NCBI RefSeq assembly: GCF_041956535.1
Contig: NW_027192222.1
Location: 84,426-148,425 of the forward strand
DNA: 64,000 bases
Direction: 5' to 3'
From: Calcarisporiella thermophila CBS 279.70
Lineage: Eukaryota; Calcarisporiellomycota
Both the position numbers and the translations under genes were made by a program. Each line of letters opens with the position of its first letter. The stretch's first letter is position 1. Positions 1-10,507 of the stretch are shown piece after piece. The notes beneath the pieces were generated by a model, which saw nothing but the letters and a program-made list of their open reading frames with translations, was not told the origin of the DNA and ran no database searches.

Positions 1-305
1 CGGAGGTGTGTGGGTTATAAATACGGGTAAACAGAGCTTGGCGAGGAGAAAGAGAGGAGTGTGTCATCGTTTTTAGTGCCTGTTTCCATTAGAATGAGTT
101 CAACTGGTAAAATGAGAGCAGGTGGTAAAATGCACAAACTTACTGTTAATGCTTTAGGTCCAGATATTCGTATTACAGCGATGCCAGCTTTACCTGGTGC
201 AGAGGAGAGAGCAAATATTGTATCATGCTGGGGTATATGGCTTGTTAATGTACGCTTGAAGAGGAATGCCTTGTGGTGAACCCAGAAGGGTCGGACGCGC
301 AACAT
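1..305 (-). CDS. MSS1: tRNA modification GTPase MSS1/GTPBP3 (MnmE family), N-terminal part
   Basis: This is the 5' part of a minus-strand gene that leaves the window at base 1. The MnmE family installs the 5-substituent on wobble uridine of mitochondrial tRNAs together with MTO1/GidA. Exon 1 (305-144) starts with a basic, probably mitochondrial, leader and then shows DTIFALSSAPGKAGIAVIRI, the hallmark start of the TrmE N-terminal folate-binding domain. The frame closes soon after unless an intron is removed. A GTAAGT donor at 143 and a CAG acceptor at 80 give exon 2 (79-1), which reads SPRQALFTRIYNPHTS, matching the family's PR-A--R-I--P segment. The GTPase domain lies outside the window. Identity is by family recognition; the intron is inferred from phase and alignment. 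Confidence 0.85.
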
Positions 306-845
306 TATTTCTCGAGGCCAAGGTTTTGGAGAATCTTTGTATAAATTTGTGACTTTGTATCTAGAGCCTTGAAATTTGACACGATATGCTATCTAAACGA
401 AATACTCTAGTGTAAACGACTTGAGTTATCAATTAAAATAAGCGTAAATAGAATAATGGAATTATATTTTTTTGTCTAGTAGCACGGATAGATAGACTTG
501 TTTAATAGAAGCGGAGCCATTTGCTTCACATTAAACGCGAAAATTTGAAATAATGCTTTAAGATATTTGCTGTATCCCGAGAATGAATTATATTTCATTG
601 CACTACACGTGGTCCTAAAAGCAATAAAACCACCTTCTAGTTAGAAACCATCGTTGTGGGCGTCTTGTTTTCAATTTACATACAAAAGTTCAAGTTTTAT
701 TCCAGATTCACCCTATGAATCTATATTCACAAGGATGATTCTAATCTTCCTAATATGGAATATCCTCTTTATAAGAGAATTTCTCAAATTCACAAATAGT
801 GCACTGATCTATTGTAAGAAAAGATCAGATTAAAAACGAAAGGTC
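306..845. other. Divergent intergenic region MSS1/MIC19
   Basis: AT-rich spacer between two divergent mitochondrial-protein genes. It presumably holds both promoters. I see no reading frame or RNA gene in it. Confidence 0.5.
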
Positions 846-1600
846 ATGGGATCCGGAGAGTCAAAGCCCGAGACGCTCATCTTCTACAATTCCGATGTTC
901 CGATTCGGGTATCTATTTCTATGTCCTCATAATCTTCATGTAGATTTATATCCAACATTCCATCCATTTTGTCGATTAGTTTTCGGCTGATTTAGTCCAT
1001 CAGCTCGAGGCAGAGCGTGGTGTAAGAGAGCTTAGCAGTTCCCATAAAATACTATGCATTATAAAAATGGTTAATCTCCGTTGTGTTTAGAATGTTTCCG
1101 CATCTCGTGAAGATATTGAGCGACAAGTTCGGGCGCGTGTTCAAGAAGAGCTCAAGCGCTTGCATGAGCAACAAGAGGAGCTACGTGAACAATCAGCTCG
1201 TGAGTTAGAGCAAAAAAATTCAACGCACCTCGGAAATGCAGTAGTTACTGAACGAGACATCGAGGCAATGATTGAAAAAACCAAAAAGTAAGTATCCAAA
1301 TCTCTTTATTATGTGAGTTTTTTTATGAGTAAATGGAGGCCAATGAATAATGCATATATCCTTGGTGTACAGATATGAACAAAGAGAAATCCCTAGAGAG
1401 GTGAAGGAACGGCAAGAAGCGGTCATTGCATGTTATCTGTGAGTATATGTCTTTTGCTAGATGTGAGTTCAAGCCATGATTTAACGGATTTTTGAACTAG
1501 CAATAATAAAACACGGCCTCTTGACTGCTGGGAGGAAGTTCAGACTTTCAAGGAGAGTGTGCATAGGATGCAGAAGGAATTTGTTGCTGCCCATCAATAA
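846..1600 (+). CDS. MIC19: MICOS complex subunit Mic19 (CHCHD3-like)
   Basis: Five short exons (846-908, 980-1021, 1091-1287, 1373-1438, 1501-1600) join in phase to a 155-residue protein. It starts MGSGESK, a typical N-myristoylation context as in Mic19/CHCHD3. Exon 2 gives FSADLVHQLEAERG, the conserved segment after the leader. A long charged coiled coil follows (about residues 40-100). The C-terminus has a CHCH motif with one CX10C pair (ACYLNNKTRPLDCWEEV) and ends FKESVHRMQKEFV. Mic19 sits on the intermembrane-space side of the inner membrane and helps link MICOS to the outer-membrane SAM complex. Donors are GTATCT, GTAAGA, GTAAGT and GTGAGT, with TAG/CAG acceptors. No exon is long enough to stand out alone, so the gene is easy to miss. 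Confidence 0.88.
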
Positions 1601-1791
1601 ACTATAGAATTTTTGTACTGTGCAATTATTAAGCCAGGTTTTGCCTGAATTTTCCGATCCCTTGGATTAATTCACAACTGCTCACTTTTTTCCTAGTCAC
1701 AATTCTCCCGTCACAGAACCTAAAAAAGTTTATCCCTCTTCTGCCGCTCCTCTCTTTCGATTATTAAGAGATCTGTAATTCAATATTTATC

Positions 1792-3880
1792 ATGATCAGA
1801 ATTCACTATGGAGGCTTACAAGTGCTCCGTCATGCCGCTACACGGCCGTTACCTCGGCATACCCTTAGAATGACTCACTCTACCCGATACCCATGTCCTA
1901 ATTTTTTTAGAAATGCAAGCTTTTCGCCACCAAGACGCCTAGTCACTCCCCTACCATTAATGACCTGCACAAGGCGTCTATCATTGCTCTCTTTCCCGTT
2001 TTTGCAACATCAAACACCAAAAGTTCTTCCCGTCCAACCATCGATTGCCGACTCCACTCTGTCATCTCTCTCTAATCCTCAAAAATCCCATTATGCATGG
2101 TTTCTTCAATTTCTTAGTTTCCTTCGGCGTCTTGCAGAGCCAATTATAATCATTTTAAGGTTTTTGGATTTGGTTCGAATATTTTTCCCAGTTATTTTTT
2201 GCAGCCCGATGCTGTTGGTTGGGGAGAGAATTCCTGAGTTGGATGGAGCAAGAAAGGGCGCAATTTGGTGGTATCGGCTGTTGGCAGCGCAAATGGAACG
2301 AGCTGGCCCAACATTCATCAAGGTTAAATAAACAAATTCACATTATATTCGGTTGTATTGGCAGCTCACATTTCATTTGTCATTTGTTAGTTGGCTCAGT
2401 GGGCAGCTTCGCGCACCGACCTTTTTCCTGTCGGATTCTGCCGGACCGTTGGCCGCCTACACTCCCAAGGCATCCCACATCCCTTTTACTGGACCCGTCG
2501 CTCAGTAGAGGCGGCATTTAACATGCCACTGGAGGAGATATTTTGCGAGTTTGAAGAAGTCCCCCTGGGCGTCGGAGCCATTGCTCAGGTTTATAGCATT
2601 GTTTTTTCAAAATCTAGCGTGTCATTTACTGAACTCTTCCAACCTTCAAACCCTAGGTCCATAAAGCGAAGCTAAAACTCAACACCCAACTCTTGTCTGA
2701 TCCCTCCAATCCTGATTGCGTTGTCTGTGCGATCAAAGTTCTCCACCCCAATGCTGCAACATCAATTCGAAGAGATCTCACCATACTTGAAACCGTAGCA
2801 TGCTTCATCAACATCTTTCCAACCATGTCTTGGCTCTCGTTACCAGATCAAGTGAGAGAATTTAGCCAGACCATGATGAGCCAGCTTGATCTTCGGGTCG
2901 AGGCTTCGAATCTTGAAACATTTATATCTCACTTCAAAGACAGAGAGCGAGTCAAGTTTCCTCAACCTATTTTGCCCGCACACGATGTGCTGGTGGAGGA
3001 ATTTCAGAGAGGTGTCCCACTGGAGCGATTTTTAGAACTAGGCGCAGGCGAATTTGATGCACAACTGGCACAGACGGGCCTGGATGCCTTCCTGCACATG
3101 GTCATCATGGACAATTTCGTGCACAGCGATTTGCATCCGGGCAACATACTGGTTCGATTCTGTAAGCCCTTGGCTAGGAGTTTACCTTTGCAATACTGGG
3201 CTCGGTGGCGCCATAAGCCTTTAGTGGATGATTCACAATCAGATGAAGTCGTTGCGCGGTTGATGAAAGCTTTTGAACAAGGCAAAGATGAATGGCACCG
3301 GGAGTTGAGTTCGGTGAAGGCAGAAGGATTTGTTCCTCAGTTGGTGTTCATTGATACGGGCCTTGTCACGGTTCTCAACGGCGAGAATCGCCGTAACTTT
3401 TTGGATCTATTCCGTGCCGTAGCCGAATTCGATGGCTATCGGGCCGGCAAACTGATGATTGAAAGATGTCGCACGCCAGATCTGGTGGTAGATGGTGAGG
3501 TCTTCGCTCTGAAAATGCAGCATCTTCTGCTCAGCATCCGACCCTCGAGCTTGCGCCTCCGCAGTGTCGAGATAGGGGATGTGTTGCACCAAGTGATGGA
3601 CATGGTTCGAAATCATCATGTTCGTCTCGAAGGCAGCTTCATTAACCTTGTCATGTCTATCCTACTTTTGGAGGGCATTGGACGCCGGTTGAATCCAGAT
3701 ATGGACTTGCTTAAGAGTGCGCTCCCGATTTTGCGAAAGCTTGGGACAAGCGATATGAGGGGTGCATACGAGATGGCGAAGGAGCTGCCTGAATCGGGAT
3801 GGTGGTTGAAGGTGTGGATATTCTTGGAAATGAAAGACTTGTTCGAATCTAGAAGAGAGTACGACGAGTACCCAATATAG
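1792..3880 (+). CDS. ABC1/ADCK atypical kinase, ADCK2/Cqd1-like, mitochondrial
   Basis: Three exons (1792-2322, 2391-2588, 2657-3880) give 650 residues. The N-terminal 60 residues are basic and Arg/Ser-rich, like a mitochondrial leader, followed by a hydrophobic stretch. Family motifs are clear: GPTFIK-LAQWAASRTDLFP (the KxGQ region, split by intron 1), PLGVGAIAQVHKAKL in place of the nucleotide-binding loop, CAIKVLHP with the catalytic lysine, VHSDLHPGN (catalytic loop) and FIDTGL (metal-binding Asp). The long insert between HPGN and the D-T-G motif fits the ADCK2/Cqd1 branch rather than Coq8. Cqd1 has been linked to coenzyme Q distribution and mitochondrial membrane architecture. Here KxGQ reads KLAQ, a Gly-to-Ala change in the inhibitory motif. 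Subfamily assignment is from memory of the insert and loop and is moderately secure. Confidence 0.85.
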
Positions 3881-5059
3881 TAAGTAGCTCTTTAATGCTG
3901 TCTACAATTTCTCCATGCTAATGTGGCCAATTGGGGCTCTCTCCTATTTTTTCACTCTTAATAGCGACTTCTGCGCATTCCCAACTACTTAACTCTTCAT
4001 TCAAGCGAACGAAACCTAGATTTTCTCTTTCTGTATGCGTGTTGTATTTATATATTAATATATAGATGATATGGACAATCACAAAGAGCTTGAGATATAA
4101 ATAGCATGTAAAAACATGTAAAGATATTTATAATTTCTGATATTTTGGAGAAATCTATCCAGATACGTGCGGTAAAAAGAAGGTCATCTTTAGTCAACAG
4201 TATATTTGGAGATATAAGACGAAAAAATGAGAAAAAACATGGATTCAATAACTTATCCAAGTGTCCCAGTTTTGGACCCAATCATATAGTTTTTGGAAAC
4301 TTTCGATAAACAACAGCTTTAGCAAATTCTCCTAATGAAGGCTTTTTGTAAGACAAGCAAATTTTGGAAGTCCAAGAGTCGCAAATAGCTTTTGTCACAT
4401 GAAGTGTTGGGAAGGAACGATCAAAAGCTTAGGGTTAGCTAAGGAATCGCTAGGATGGAATCTTATTAGCTATTAATCCGACACAACACTTTGTACGTCA
4501 ATTAATTTTCTTATATACGGTATTTATATATGTAATATGTTAAAATGGTATTCTTTTTTCAAATATGATAAAAGTTTGAAACATACATGTAAAAAGAGAA
4601 AAATTGTTGGAGGGACTTGAATGCTACTATGTCTTCATCTTACAAATCAAGCTTTTATGCAAATTGGCATTGATAATTGGATAGCGCGAGAAGAGAGCCT
4701 ATTGCAACAGAAAACAGATCTCGAGCAAAATATATTAAAAAGCTACCATCTTGAACGATTTTGTGTTCAAGAATTTTCTTGTGTCTTGTCTGAATTTTTT
4801 TCTTGCAGTGATAATTAAATGAGAGTGCTAAGTCAGTTCTACTGCACCATCCCCCGTTGTCCTCCTGGAAAAGTAGGATAATACATAAAGTCCCGGTCTT
4901 TGTATTATTGCATCTATTTTTTTCTTACAGCTCTATGATATTCGCCTACATATCATTACTTCGCTCATTCCCTTGCGCATTACTATCTGCAAGTTTTCGC
5001 AAGCCATTGTAGCTTGTAATTCTTGAAGTGCACCAGAGGGCCCATGAAAGTCTAAAAAA
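3881..5059. other. Gene-poor AT-rich spacer
   Basis: About 1.2 kb between the ABC1 kinase and the CR-effector remnant. Short frames at 4048-4281 (minus) and 4621-4818 (plus) have no recognisable motif and look like chance openings in AT-rich DNA. I see no RNA gene. Confidence 0.4.
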
Positions 5060-6875
5060 TCAGAGCTCATTTTCATATACTGCCCAATTCGAGCCCATCA
5101 GGAGAGGGAGATCTGCACGCGATACAAGGGTAACTGGATGTCCGCAGAATAGACTCCTTTCTGACATCATAGTATTGCTTGTTGTGATATATACATAATG
5201 GACACCTTCAGGCAGAGTCTTCTCGAGTTCGAGCTTCAGAGCTGCGGCATTTGGAAACCGCGGAGTGTTCTCTTTGGTCAGACAAAGAGACATGTAATAT
5301 TTGATAATCGACATATTATTCATCGTATATGTATCCTTCGGTTTCTTGATAATTCGTTTTTTGAGATCAGTAACCTTGGACCAGTGTTCGTTGTATGGCG
5401 ACAAAGAAATTTGAATAAAGTATAGTTCGCAGTCCATTGAATATGCTAATAGATCTGCAACTGAGTGTCCCTTTTTCAGAATTATTAGAGTGCCCGGTTC
5501 CAAAGCAGATACAGCATGCAGCGTCGAAATTTGTTCGATTGTTTGGATGAGGGTAATATTCCAAGTTTTCCTTTGTGGCTTTCCCGTGAGGGTCCTGCCA
5601 TTGAAGCGGATATCAATGCGCTTATGTGGCCTGAAGGTCAAGGTAATCAGAAGCCCGAATGCTCGCCATTTGAAAGATGGGTCTGCTAACTGACGTTAAA
5701 TCATTTAAGTTAGCGTTTGTAAACATACACACACAAAAAAGATAACATTGAATCTACCAACAAATTAATAGATGGCTAATACGATTGCGCCATATACTGG
5801 ACAAAAGCCCTGATCACGGGCGGACAGATATATACCCATACTCCTGCCCGTGATTTAGGGACAAACAAACCACTTATTTTCCATTGCAACGGTGGCTCCC
5901 ACAGCGACATATTTGTAGCAACTGCTACCGCGTAGTCATGGATCTTTCGCTGTTCAAAGGGGTCCATTTTTTCTGCACGGTCAAAGGTTTCCCTGATTTT
6001 GCTCTTGTATAACTGGGTAGCTCGATCGTAAAATCCACCGGTGTTGTCGCGAATTTTACTGAGAGAAATGTCCAGTTGTGTATACCAAGCCTCACACCAA
6101 AAAAATATCATCCGCGGAATAAGTCCTGAATGATATCGAATCTGGTTGGCATCAATAACTAATAAATAGTTAAACATGAAGTGAATTAAATTCAACAGAC
6201 ACTGTCCGAAGTTAAACTGTACCTTCGGGAAGTCGCTTAAAATTCTGTTGGCATTTCAAGATGGAGCTGAATTCATCTTTGTCATAGGGTAGAATGTCAA
6301 TCATAATCGTCTGTGCATCGGCGTTCCAAAATTCTTCATATAGATCGAAAGAAGAGGAAATGGCATAGAGCCAAAAGCCCGACTGCTAGAAGCAGATACA
6401 TTCATAAAACAGTAGTAATAATCGAGATGAATGCATTATGCGAGACATACCAGTCTGTTTTTGGTGAAAAGTTTCAACACTTGGTTGCTCATATTTTGGA
6501 GAGAGCACCTAGCATTCCATTCATCGACGGCAACGGGAACCGGATATTTACAACAATTAAGGTATAGTTAGAGCAAAGTAATCATTTTGAGGTATCGATA
6601 GAGACAGAGTTTAACTCACTCAAACTGTGCATTAAGAATAACATTAAAAACCATTTCTAGAGTTTTAAACGGATCCTTGTAGATGTACTTAACAATACAG
6701 TCATACAGAGATAGATTCTGATTTTGCTCTTCATTGATGCCAAAATATCGAGATATGAGCTGACTAAGAGACTTTTCGACTTTGATTGTCTTAAGTTTAG
6801 CTTTTTCAGCACTCAAAAAACCCATCAAAATATTCATAGCAGCTCCTGCTTCATTAAGTTGACTGAGTTCTCCCG
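5060..6875 (-). pseudogene. CR-effector (Crinkler/RHS-type) gene, 5'-truncated and degraded
   Basis: Minus-strand exons read, in order: a helical segment at 6875-6616 (GELSQLNEAG... to LNAQFE); a Walker B-like strand at about 6547-6460 (YPVPVAVDEWNAR); EEFWNADAQTIMIDILPYDK at about 6330-6240, resembling the -P--KEEF segment of these NTPases; a 5776-6170 segment (YHSGLIPRMIFFWCEAW) matching the vtGyvPRel region; and a C-terminal 5060-5690 segment with CELYFIQISLSPYNEHWSK, like the REase-fold (PD-(D/E)xK) half with a core Q-x-S strand. The order NTPase then REase-like is that of CR-effectors. The Walker A exon is missing: upstream DNA is replaced by gypsy sequence. The acceptor before YPVPVAVDEW reads TAA where phase and alignment require TAG. 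The family assignment comes from motif pattern, not a search. Confidence 0.6.
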
Positions 6876-6938
6876 CTGAAAATTAACATATATACAAGAT
6901 TATTTTTGTTAGTGATCAATGAAAATAAATTGACTCAC
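6876..6938 (-). other. Surviving host intron at the gypsy/effector junction
   Basis: On the minus strand a GTGAGT donor at 6938 and a TTTTCAG acceptor ending at 6876 delimit a 63-nt intron of normal size for this genome. Everything 5' of the donor is gypsy integrase sequence; everything 3' of the acceptor is effector exon. The phases match (one base before, two after). Confidence 0.55.
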
Positions 6939-8722
6939 CTGATGACAGAGCCAGTTTCGTTCCCAGGAGTTGATGCACCGACTTCCAAAGGTTGCTGATG
7001 AACCTAGGGTCGTGGTCTGATATAATAGTTTGCGGAATGCCATGGAGCCTGAAGATGACCTCGAAGAATATTTTGGCAATGGTGACTGCGTTGGAGGTGG
7101 TATTTGTGGCGACGAAGTGAGCCATCTTGGATAGTCTGTCTACGAATACTATAATTGCATCGTGACCCTTTTTGGATTTTGGTAGGTGGGTTATTAGGTC
7201 CATAGAGATTTGTTGCCAGCGCTGGGATGGTGTAGATAATGGTTGTAGTAGGCCTATTGGAGCTCGGTTGTTTGCTTTTGTTCTTTGGCATGTGTCGCAG
7301 CTTCTTATGTACTTCTTGACACTCTCGACCATTCGTGGCCAATAGAAATTGCGTTGCACACGTTCATAAGTCCTCTCCACTCCCAAATGTCCAGCTATTG
7401 CAAGATCATGGTTTTCCTGGAGCAGCTTTGTTCGAATCCCCGGATCTTCTGGAATATAAAGGCGATTTTTATCTTCTTTCTCATCTCCGTAGAGGAGTAA
7501 TCCATTCCGCAGCTCGTAGTATTTGATCAGATGATTCAGCTCTCGCGGTACCGGCAAGTCGGGGTCTCCCAGTTGTTTCACTAAGTCGTTAAATATAGGA
7601 TCATTAGTATACTTGGATTTGATTTCCGTCAAGAATTTTTCAGGGATTGCGAGGTGGATATCGCGCTAAGCATGAGGTCTGGCCTCCTGGACAGTGCATC
7701 GGCTACAACATTGCTTTTACCGGGCTGATAAATTATCTCATAGTTGTAGCTCTGGAGGGTTTGCATCCATCGTGCTTGCCTCCCCGTCAGGGTGGGCTGT
7801 GTGTTGAGGTAACGCAGGGGTGCATGGTTGGTATATATCCGGCAATAGGTGTATTCCATGGGCAGTTTCTGGCGAAGTGACCCGTCTTTCTGCAGCGAAG
7901 GCATTCTCCCATTTGGATAAGTAGGTTCCGTTCCCCTGGGGCTAGTTTCTTCAACCGTTGTGTCTGAACGCCGTCTATCTCCAGAGGAATGGCATGGTCG
8001 AATGGCATGTGGCTTGTTGGTTGACGCATTGGGCTGGGGCTTGTGTTTCTATGGAAGCTTGGGTATTTTACTTGGTCAAAAACGTTTGTGAAGTTAATTG
8101 CTTCCTTAAGGGATTTGGGTTGGCGGATCTTGACATCTGCTTGAGTGTTAGGTTTCAGTCCTCTGATGAAACAGTGGAGTGTCTCCGAGTTGGTCATATC
8201 CGGGATATTGTTGATTATGGTCTGGAATGTGTACGCGTACTCCCGGACGGATCCAGTTTGGCGAAGCCTGTCAAGTCGTTCGCGTGCGATGACTTCGGAG
8301 CCAATAGGTTTAAAATGCGTGTGGAACAACTGGGCGAGGTGGTCAAAATTGGTTGGCATGAGTCCTTGGTTGGACTTGGCTCGTCTCTCATATGTATTCC
8401 ACCAGGCCAGTGCATTTCCTCTCAGATACGAAATTACATAAAGGAGTTCGTCCTGGGGAGGTAGCTTATACAGCTGCAAGAATCTTCATATCGACGCGAT
8501 CCACGAATCCACGTCTTCCTCATAGTTACCGTGGAAATAGACGGGTTTACCGGGTTGGGGTGTTGACTTTGGTTCAAGGGCAGGGGGTGGAGTTGGAGTA
8601 GACTTCTTGTTTTCCTCGACTTTGGCTTCAAGTGAATTGTACGCTTCATTAAGCTGCATGATGTATCTGTACAACTGCGCAGGGTATGCGTCGGGTGTCA
8701 CTTCCATGTCCATGGGGTTCAT
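6939..8722 (-). mobile_element. Ty3/gypsy retrotransposon fragment with internal deletion
   Basis: Minus-strand retroelement. It starts with a Gag-like segment (8722-7900) containing NALAWWNTYERR, a helical capsid core and a CCHC knuckle CLRCRKTGHFARNC. It then runs directly, within about 30 bases, into RNase H tail sequence (NHAPLRYLNTQPTLTGRQAR, QPGKSNVVADALSRRPDL at 7850-7680), followed by the integrase zinc finger (H-H---CDTCQRTK) and the catalytic core up to TKLALSS. Protease, reverse transcriptase and most of RNase H are missing. Gag has an in-frame TGA at about 8483-8485, and the RNase H/integrase border has a frame change at an A-run near 7632. Integrase stops just before the usual AYHPQTDGQTE motif. 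I found no LTRs or primer-binding site. Confidence 0.85.
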
Positions 8723-8888
8723 ATTGATTGAGTTTATGTGTTTCAGGGTTACTAGGGAAACTGGGTTACTTGGGATCTAAGGTACTAGGGGAAATTGGGA
8801 ACTAGGAGAAGAAGTGGGTAGTACCTCATCTACAGTAAGGGGAATCTGTATCCTTTGGTTAGTTCTAGTTTTCCAACTTAAGAATGCC

Positions 8889-8997
8889 TTTTTTATAACA
8901 AAGGACCTTTATTGAAAAGTATCCTATCCTGTTAAAAAGGTAGGGTAGCTTCTACGTCAAAAGCACCCAGGTAATGTTCCTGGCCTATCTTGCACAA
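8889..8997 (-). repeat. Truncated LINE-like 3' tail, copy 1
   Basis: This stretch matches 9013-9120 with an offset of 125 bp. On the minus strand it holds a shared 3' UTR-like sequence, an AATAAA signal (complement of 8908-8913) and a short imperfect A-rich tail (8889-8894). It appears to be a strongly 5'-truncated copy of the same retroposon family. Confidence 0.55.
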
Positions 8998-9012
8998 CTT
9001 AACAATACCGCG
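8998..9012. repeat. Putative target-site duplication, left copy
   Basis: The 15 bases CTTAACAATACCGCG recur at 10421-10435 with one mismatch. The two copies flank the ORF1-only element exactly outside its poly(A) tail and just upstream of its ORF1 start. Confidence 0.6.
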
Positions 9013-10420
9013 TTTTTTTTTAACAAAGGACCTTTATTGAAAAATATCCTGTACAGTTAAAACGGTAGGGTAACTTCTACGTCAAAATCACCTGGGTACT
9101 GCCCCCAGCCTACCTTAAAGTGGTTTACAAGTGAGAAGAAAGTAGATAGATTGTTAGAGTTGGTTGATTTGAATGGTTGAGTATGTAAGATAGTAAAATA
9201 TAGATAGAAAATTTTTCTTTACTCTCGCATATCGTTTGATAAGCAGAAAGCAAAGGTGCTGAAAGAGAGTGACATTTACTGTCGCTGCAATATATATCTA
9301 AGCTCATGTTCCGTTGGGACTTCTGGTCGTTTTTACCTTAGTTTTAGGGGGGCTCTTGGTCTTTGAGGGGCTTTTTGGCTTAGTGATAGTTTTCCGTGTT
9401 GGATGATTGATGCGCGTGGGTGATTTAGTAGGACTGAAGTCGAACTTCAGATTCTTTTGGGAGGCTAGGAATTCTTGCAGGTTCACCGTCTTGATTTCGG
9501 GGCTCCTCTTGGCAGGCACGCTGGATGGTTCAAATCCGGATATTTCGCTGAACACTTTGGATTCTAGAGATTTGGTATTAGGAGTCTGTGGGGTACTGGA
9601 TATTTTAATGGTATTTTCTTGTTTCTTCTCTGATTGCTCGGTCTCACCATCCGTATTCATTCTATCTGGCGTGGTTTCACCAATGAGCGGGATGAGTGTT
9701 TGCACGGGCTTATTTCCTTGGTGCTGTTTATTCTTCTTTGGGCATTCTGTTCGTATGTGACCAGGAGTCTTACAGTAATTACACACTGGAGTAGATCCTC
9801 TCCAAGAAAGGATTATCTTGTCCTCATCGATGGATAGCTGGCGAGGTAGAAGGTTTTCTAAAGGTTCCGTGGTTTCAGGGTTCGGTTCAAGTATGGCGTA
9901 GCAGTATTCTTGTAACCACCCCGTGTTGCCATAGTATTGGAAGTCGATCTGAATGACTCGAGCATACTTGGACAAGGCTGCTTCCAATTTTCCCCTGAGG
10001 GATTCCTCTTCCTGACCAGGGAGATCGTTAATTCTAACGTTTAACACTCTCTGGGATGTGGAGAGAGTCTTGTAACAGGGGACTTTCCGATCATTATTTG
10101 ATTACCTCTTGAATATTTACCTCATTCCGGAATGCGAGAATGTTGGTCTTGGAATGTCCAAGGATCTTGATGGCTGCCACTTGCTTTTGATACTTCTCAT
10201 ATATTAGCTTCACTGCTTCTTGGGATGAGAACTCAAAACGCGAAAACTTGAAAGTGACCGAGTTTTTGAAAGAAGATCTAGGCGGGCTTGTGTTGACATT
10301 CTCCAGAGTCAGTCTCTCGACTGGGTCTTTGGTTTTCCGGGTGCTTGCTACGTGTAGAGCATCCGCGTAGGATGGATGGATATCAGGGGGAACACTAGCC
10401 ATTTTCTTATCGCGTTTTCT
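9013..10420 (-). mobile_element. ORF1-only LINE-like retroposon (HAL1-like) with poly(A) tail
   Basis: A 1.4-kb minus-strand unit. At its 3' end are nine T's on the plus strand (9013-9021, a poly(A) tail) preceded by AATAAA (complement of 9033-9038), and at its 5' end is an ORF1 start codon at 10402 only 18 bp inside the flanking repeat. The body encodes one ORF1-type protein; there is no endonuclease or reverse transcriptase. Direct repeats of 15 bp (14 identical) at 8998-9012 and 10421-10435 look like a target-site duplication. An element with ORF1 and a tail but no ORF2 would have needed machinery from elsewhere to move, as described for mammalian HAL1. An internal deletion after insertion is the alternative. 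Confidence 0.6.
9304..10402 (-). pseudogene. LINE ORF1-like nucleic-acid-binding protein with CCHC knuckle, frameshifted
   Basis: The first segment (10402-10094) starts MASVPPDIHPSYADAL and ends at a TAA. The second frame (from about 10090 to a stop at 9304) carries on with DRKVPCYKTLSTSQRVLNVR and contains VCNYCKTPGHIRTECPKK, a CX2CX4HX4C zinc knuckle, followed by a long basic, Pro/Lys/Ser-rich tail (SPTKSPTR, PKSPSKTKSPPK). One single-base-scale frame change near 10090 separates them, so the product is broken. The layout (N-terminal RRM/DUF4283-like domain, knuckle, basic tail) fits ORF1 proteins of LINEs of the Tad/I type. It cannot encode mobility functions alone. Confidence 0.65.
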
Positions 10421-10435
10421 CTTAATAATACCGCG
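10421..10435. repeat. Putative target-site duplication, right copy
   Basis: CTTAATAATACCGCG, matching 8998-9012 at 14 of 15 positions. It lies 72 bp upstream of the tRNA-Val gene. Confidence 0.6.
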
Positions 10436-10507
10436 ACGCAAGCGTGACTGCTTAAATAATTCTCCTTATCAAAAGATTATTTTCTTTCATCAAAAATCAA
10501 AGTAGGA

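Noticed and set aside
5198-5693. Plus-strand frames at 5198-5425 and 5490-5693
   Set aside because: They are antisense to the effector C-terminal exon, which has family-like motifs.
10080-10100. Programmed frameshift or stop-restart (TAATG) between the two ORF1 segments
   Set aside because: The ATG in TAATG opens a frame that soon stops and is not the frame of the second segment, and no slippery heptamer is evident; a decay frameshift is simpler.
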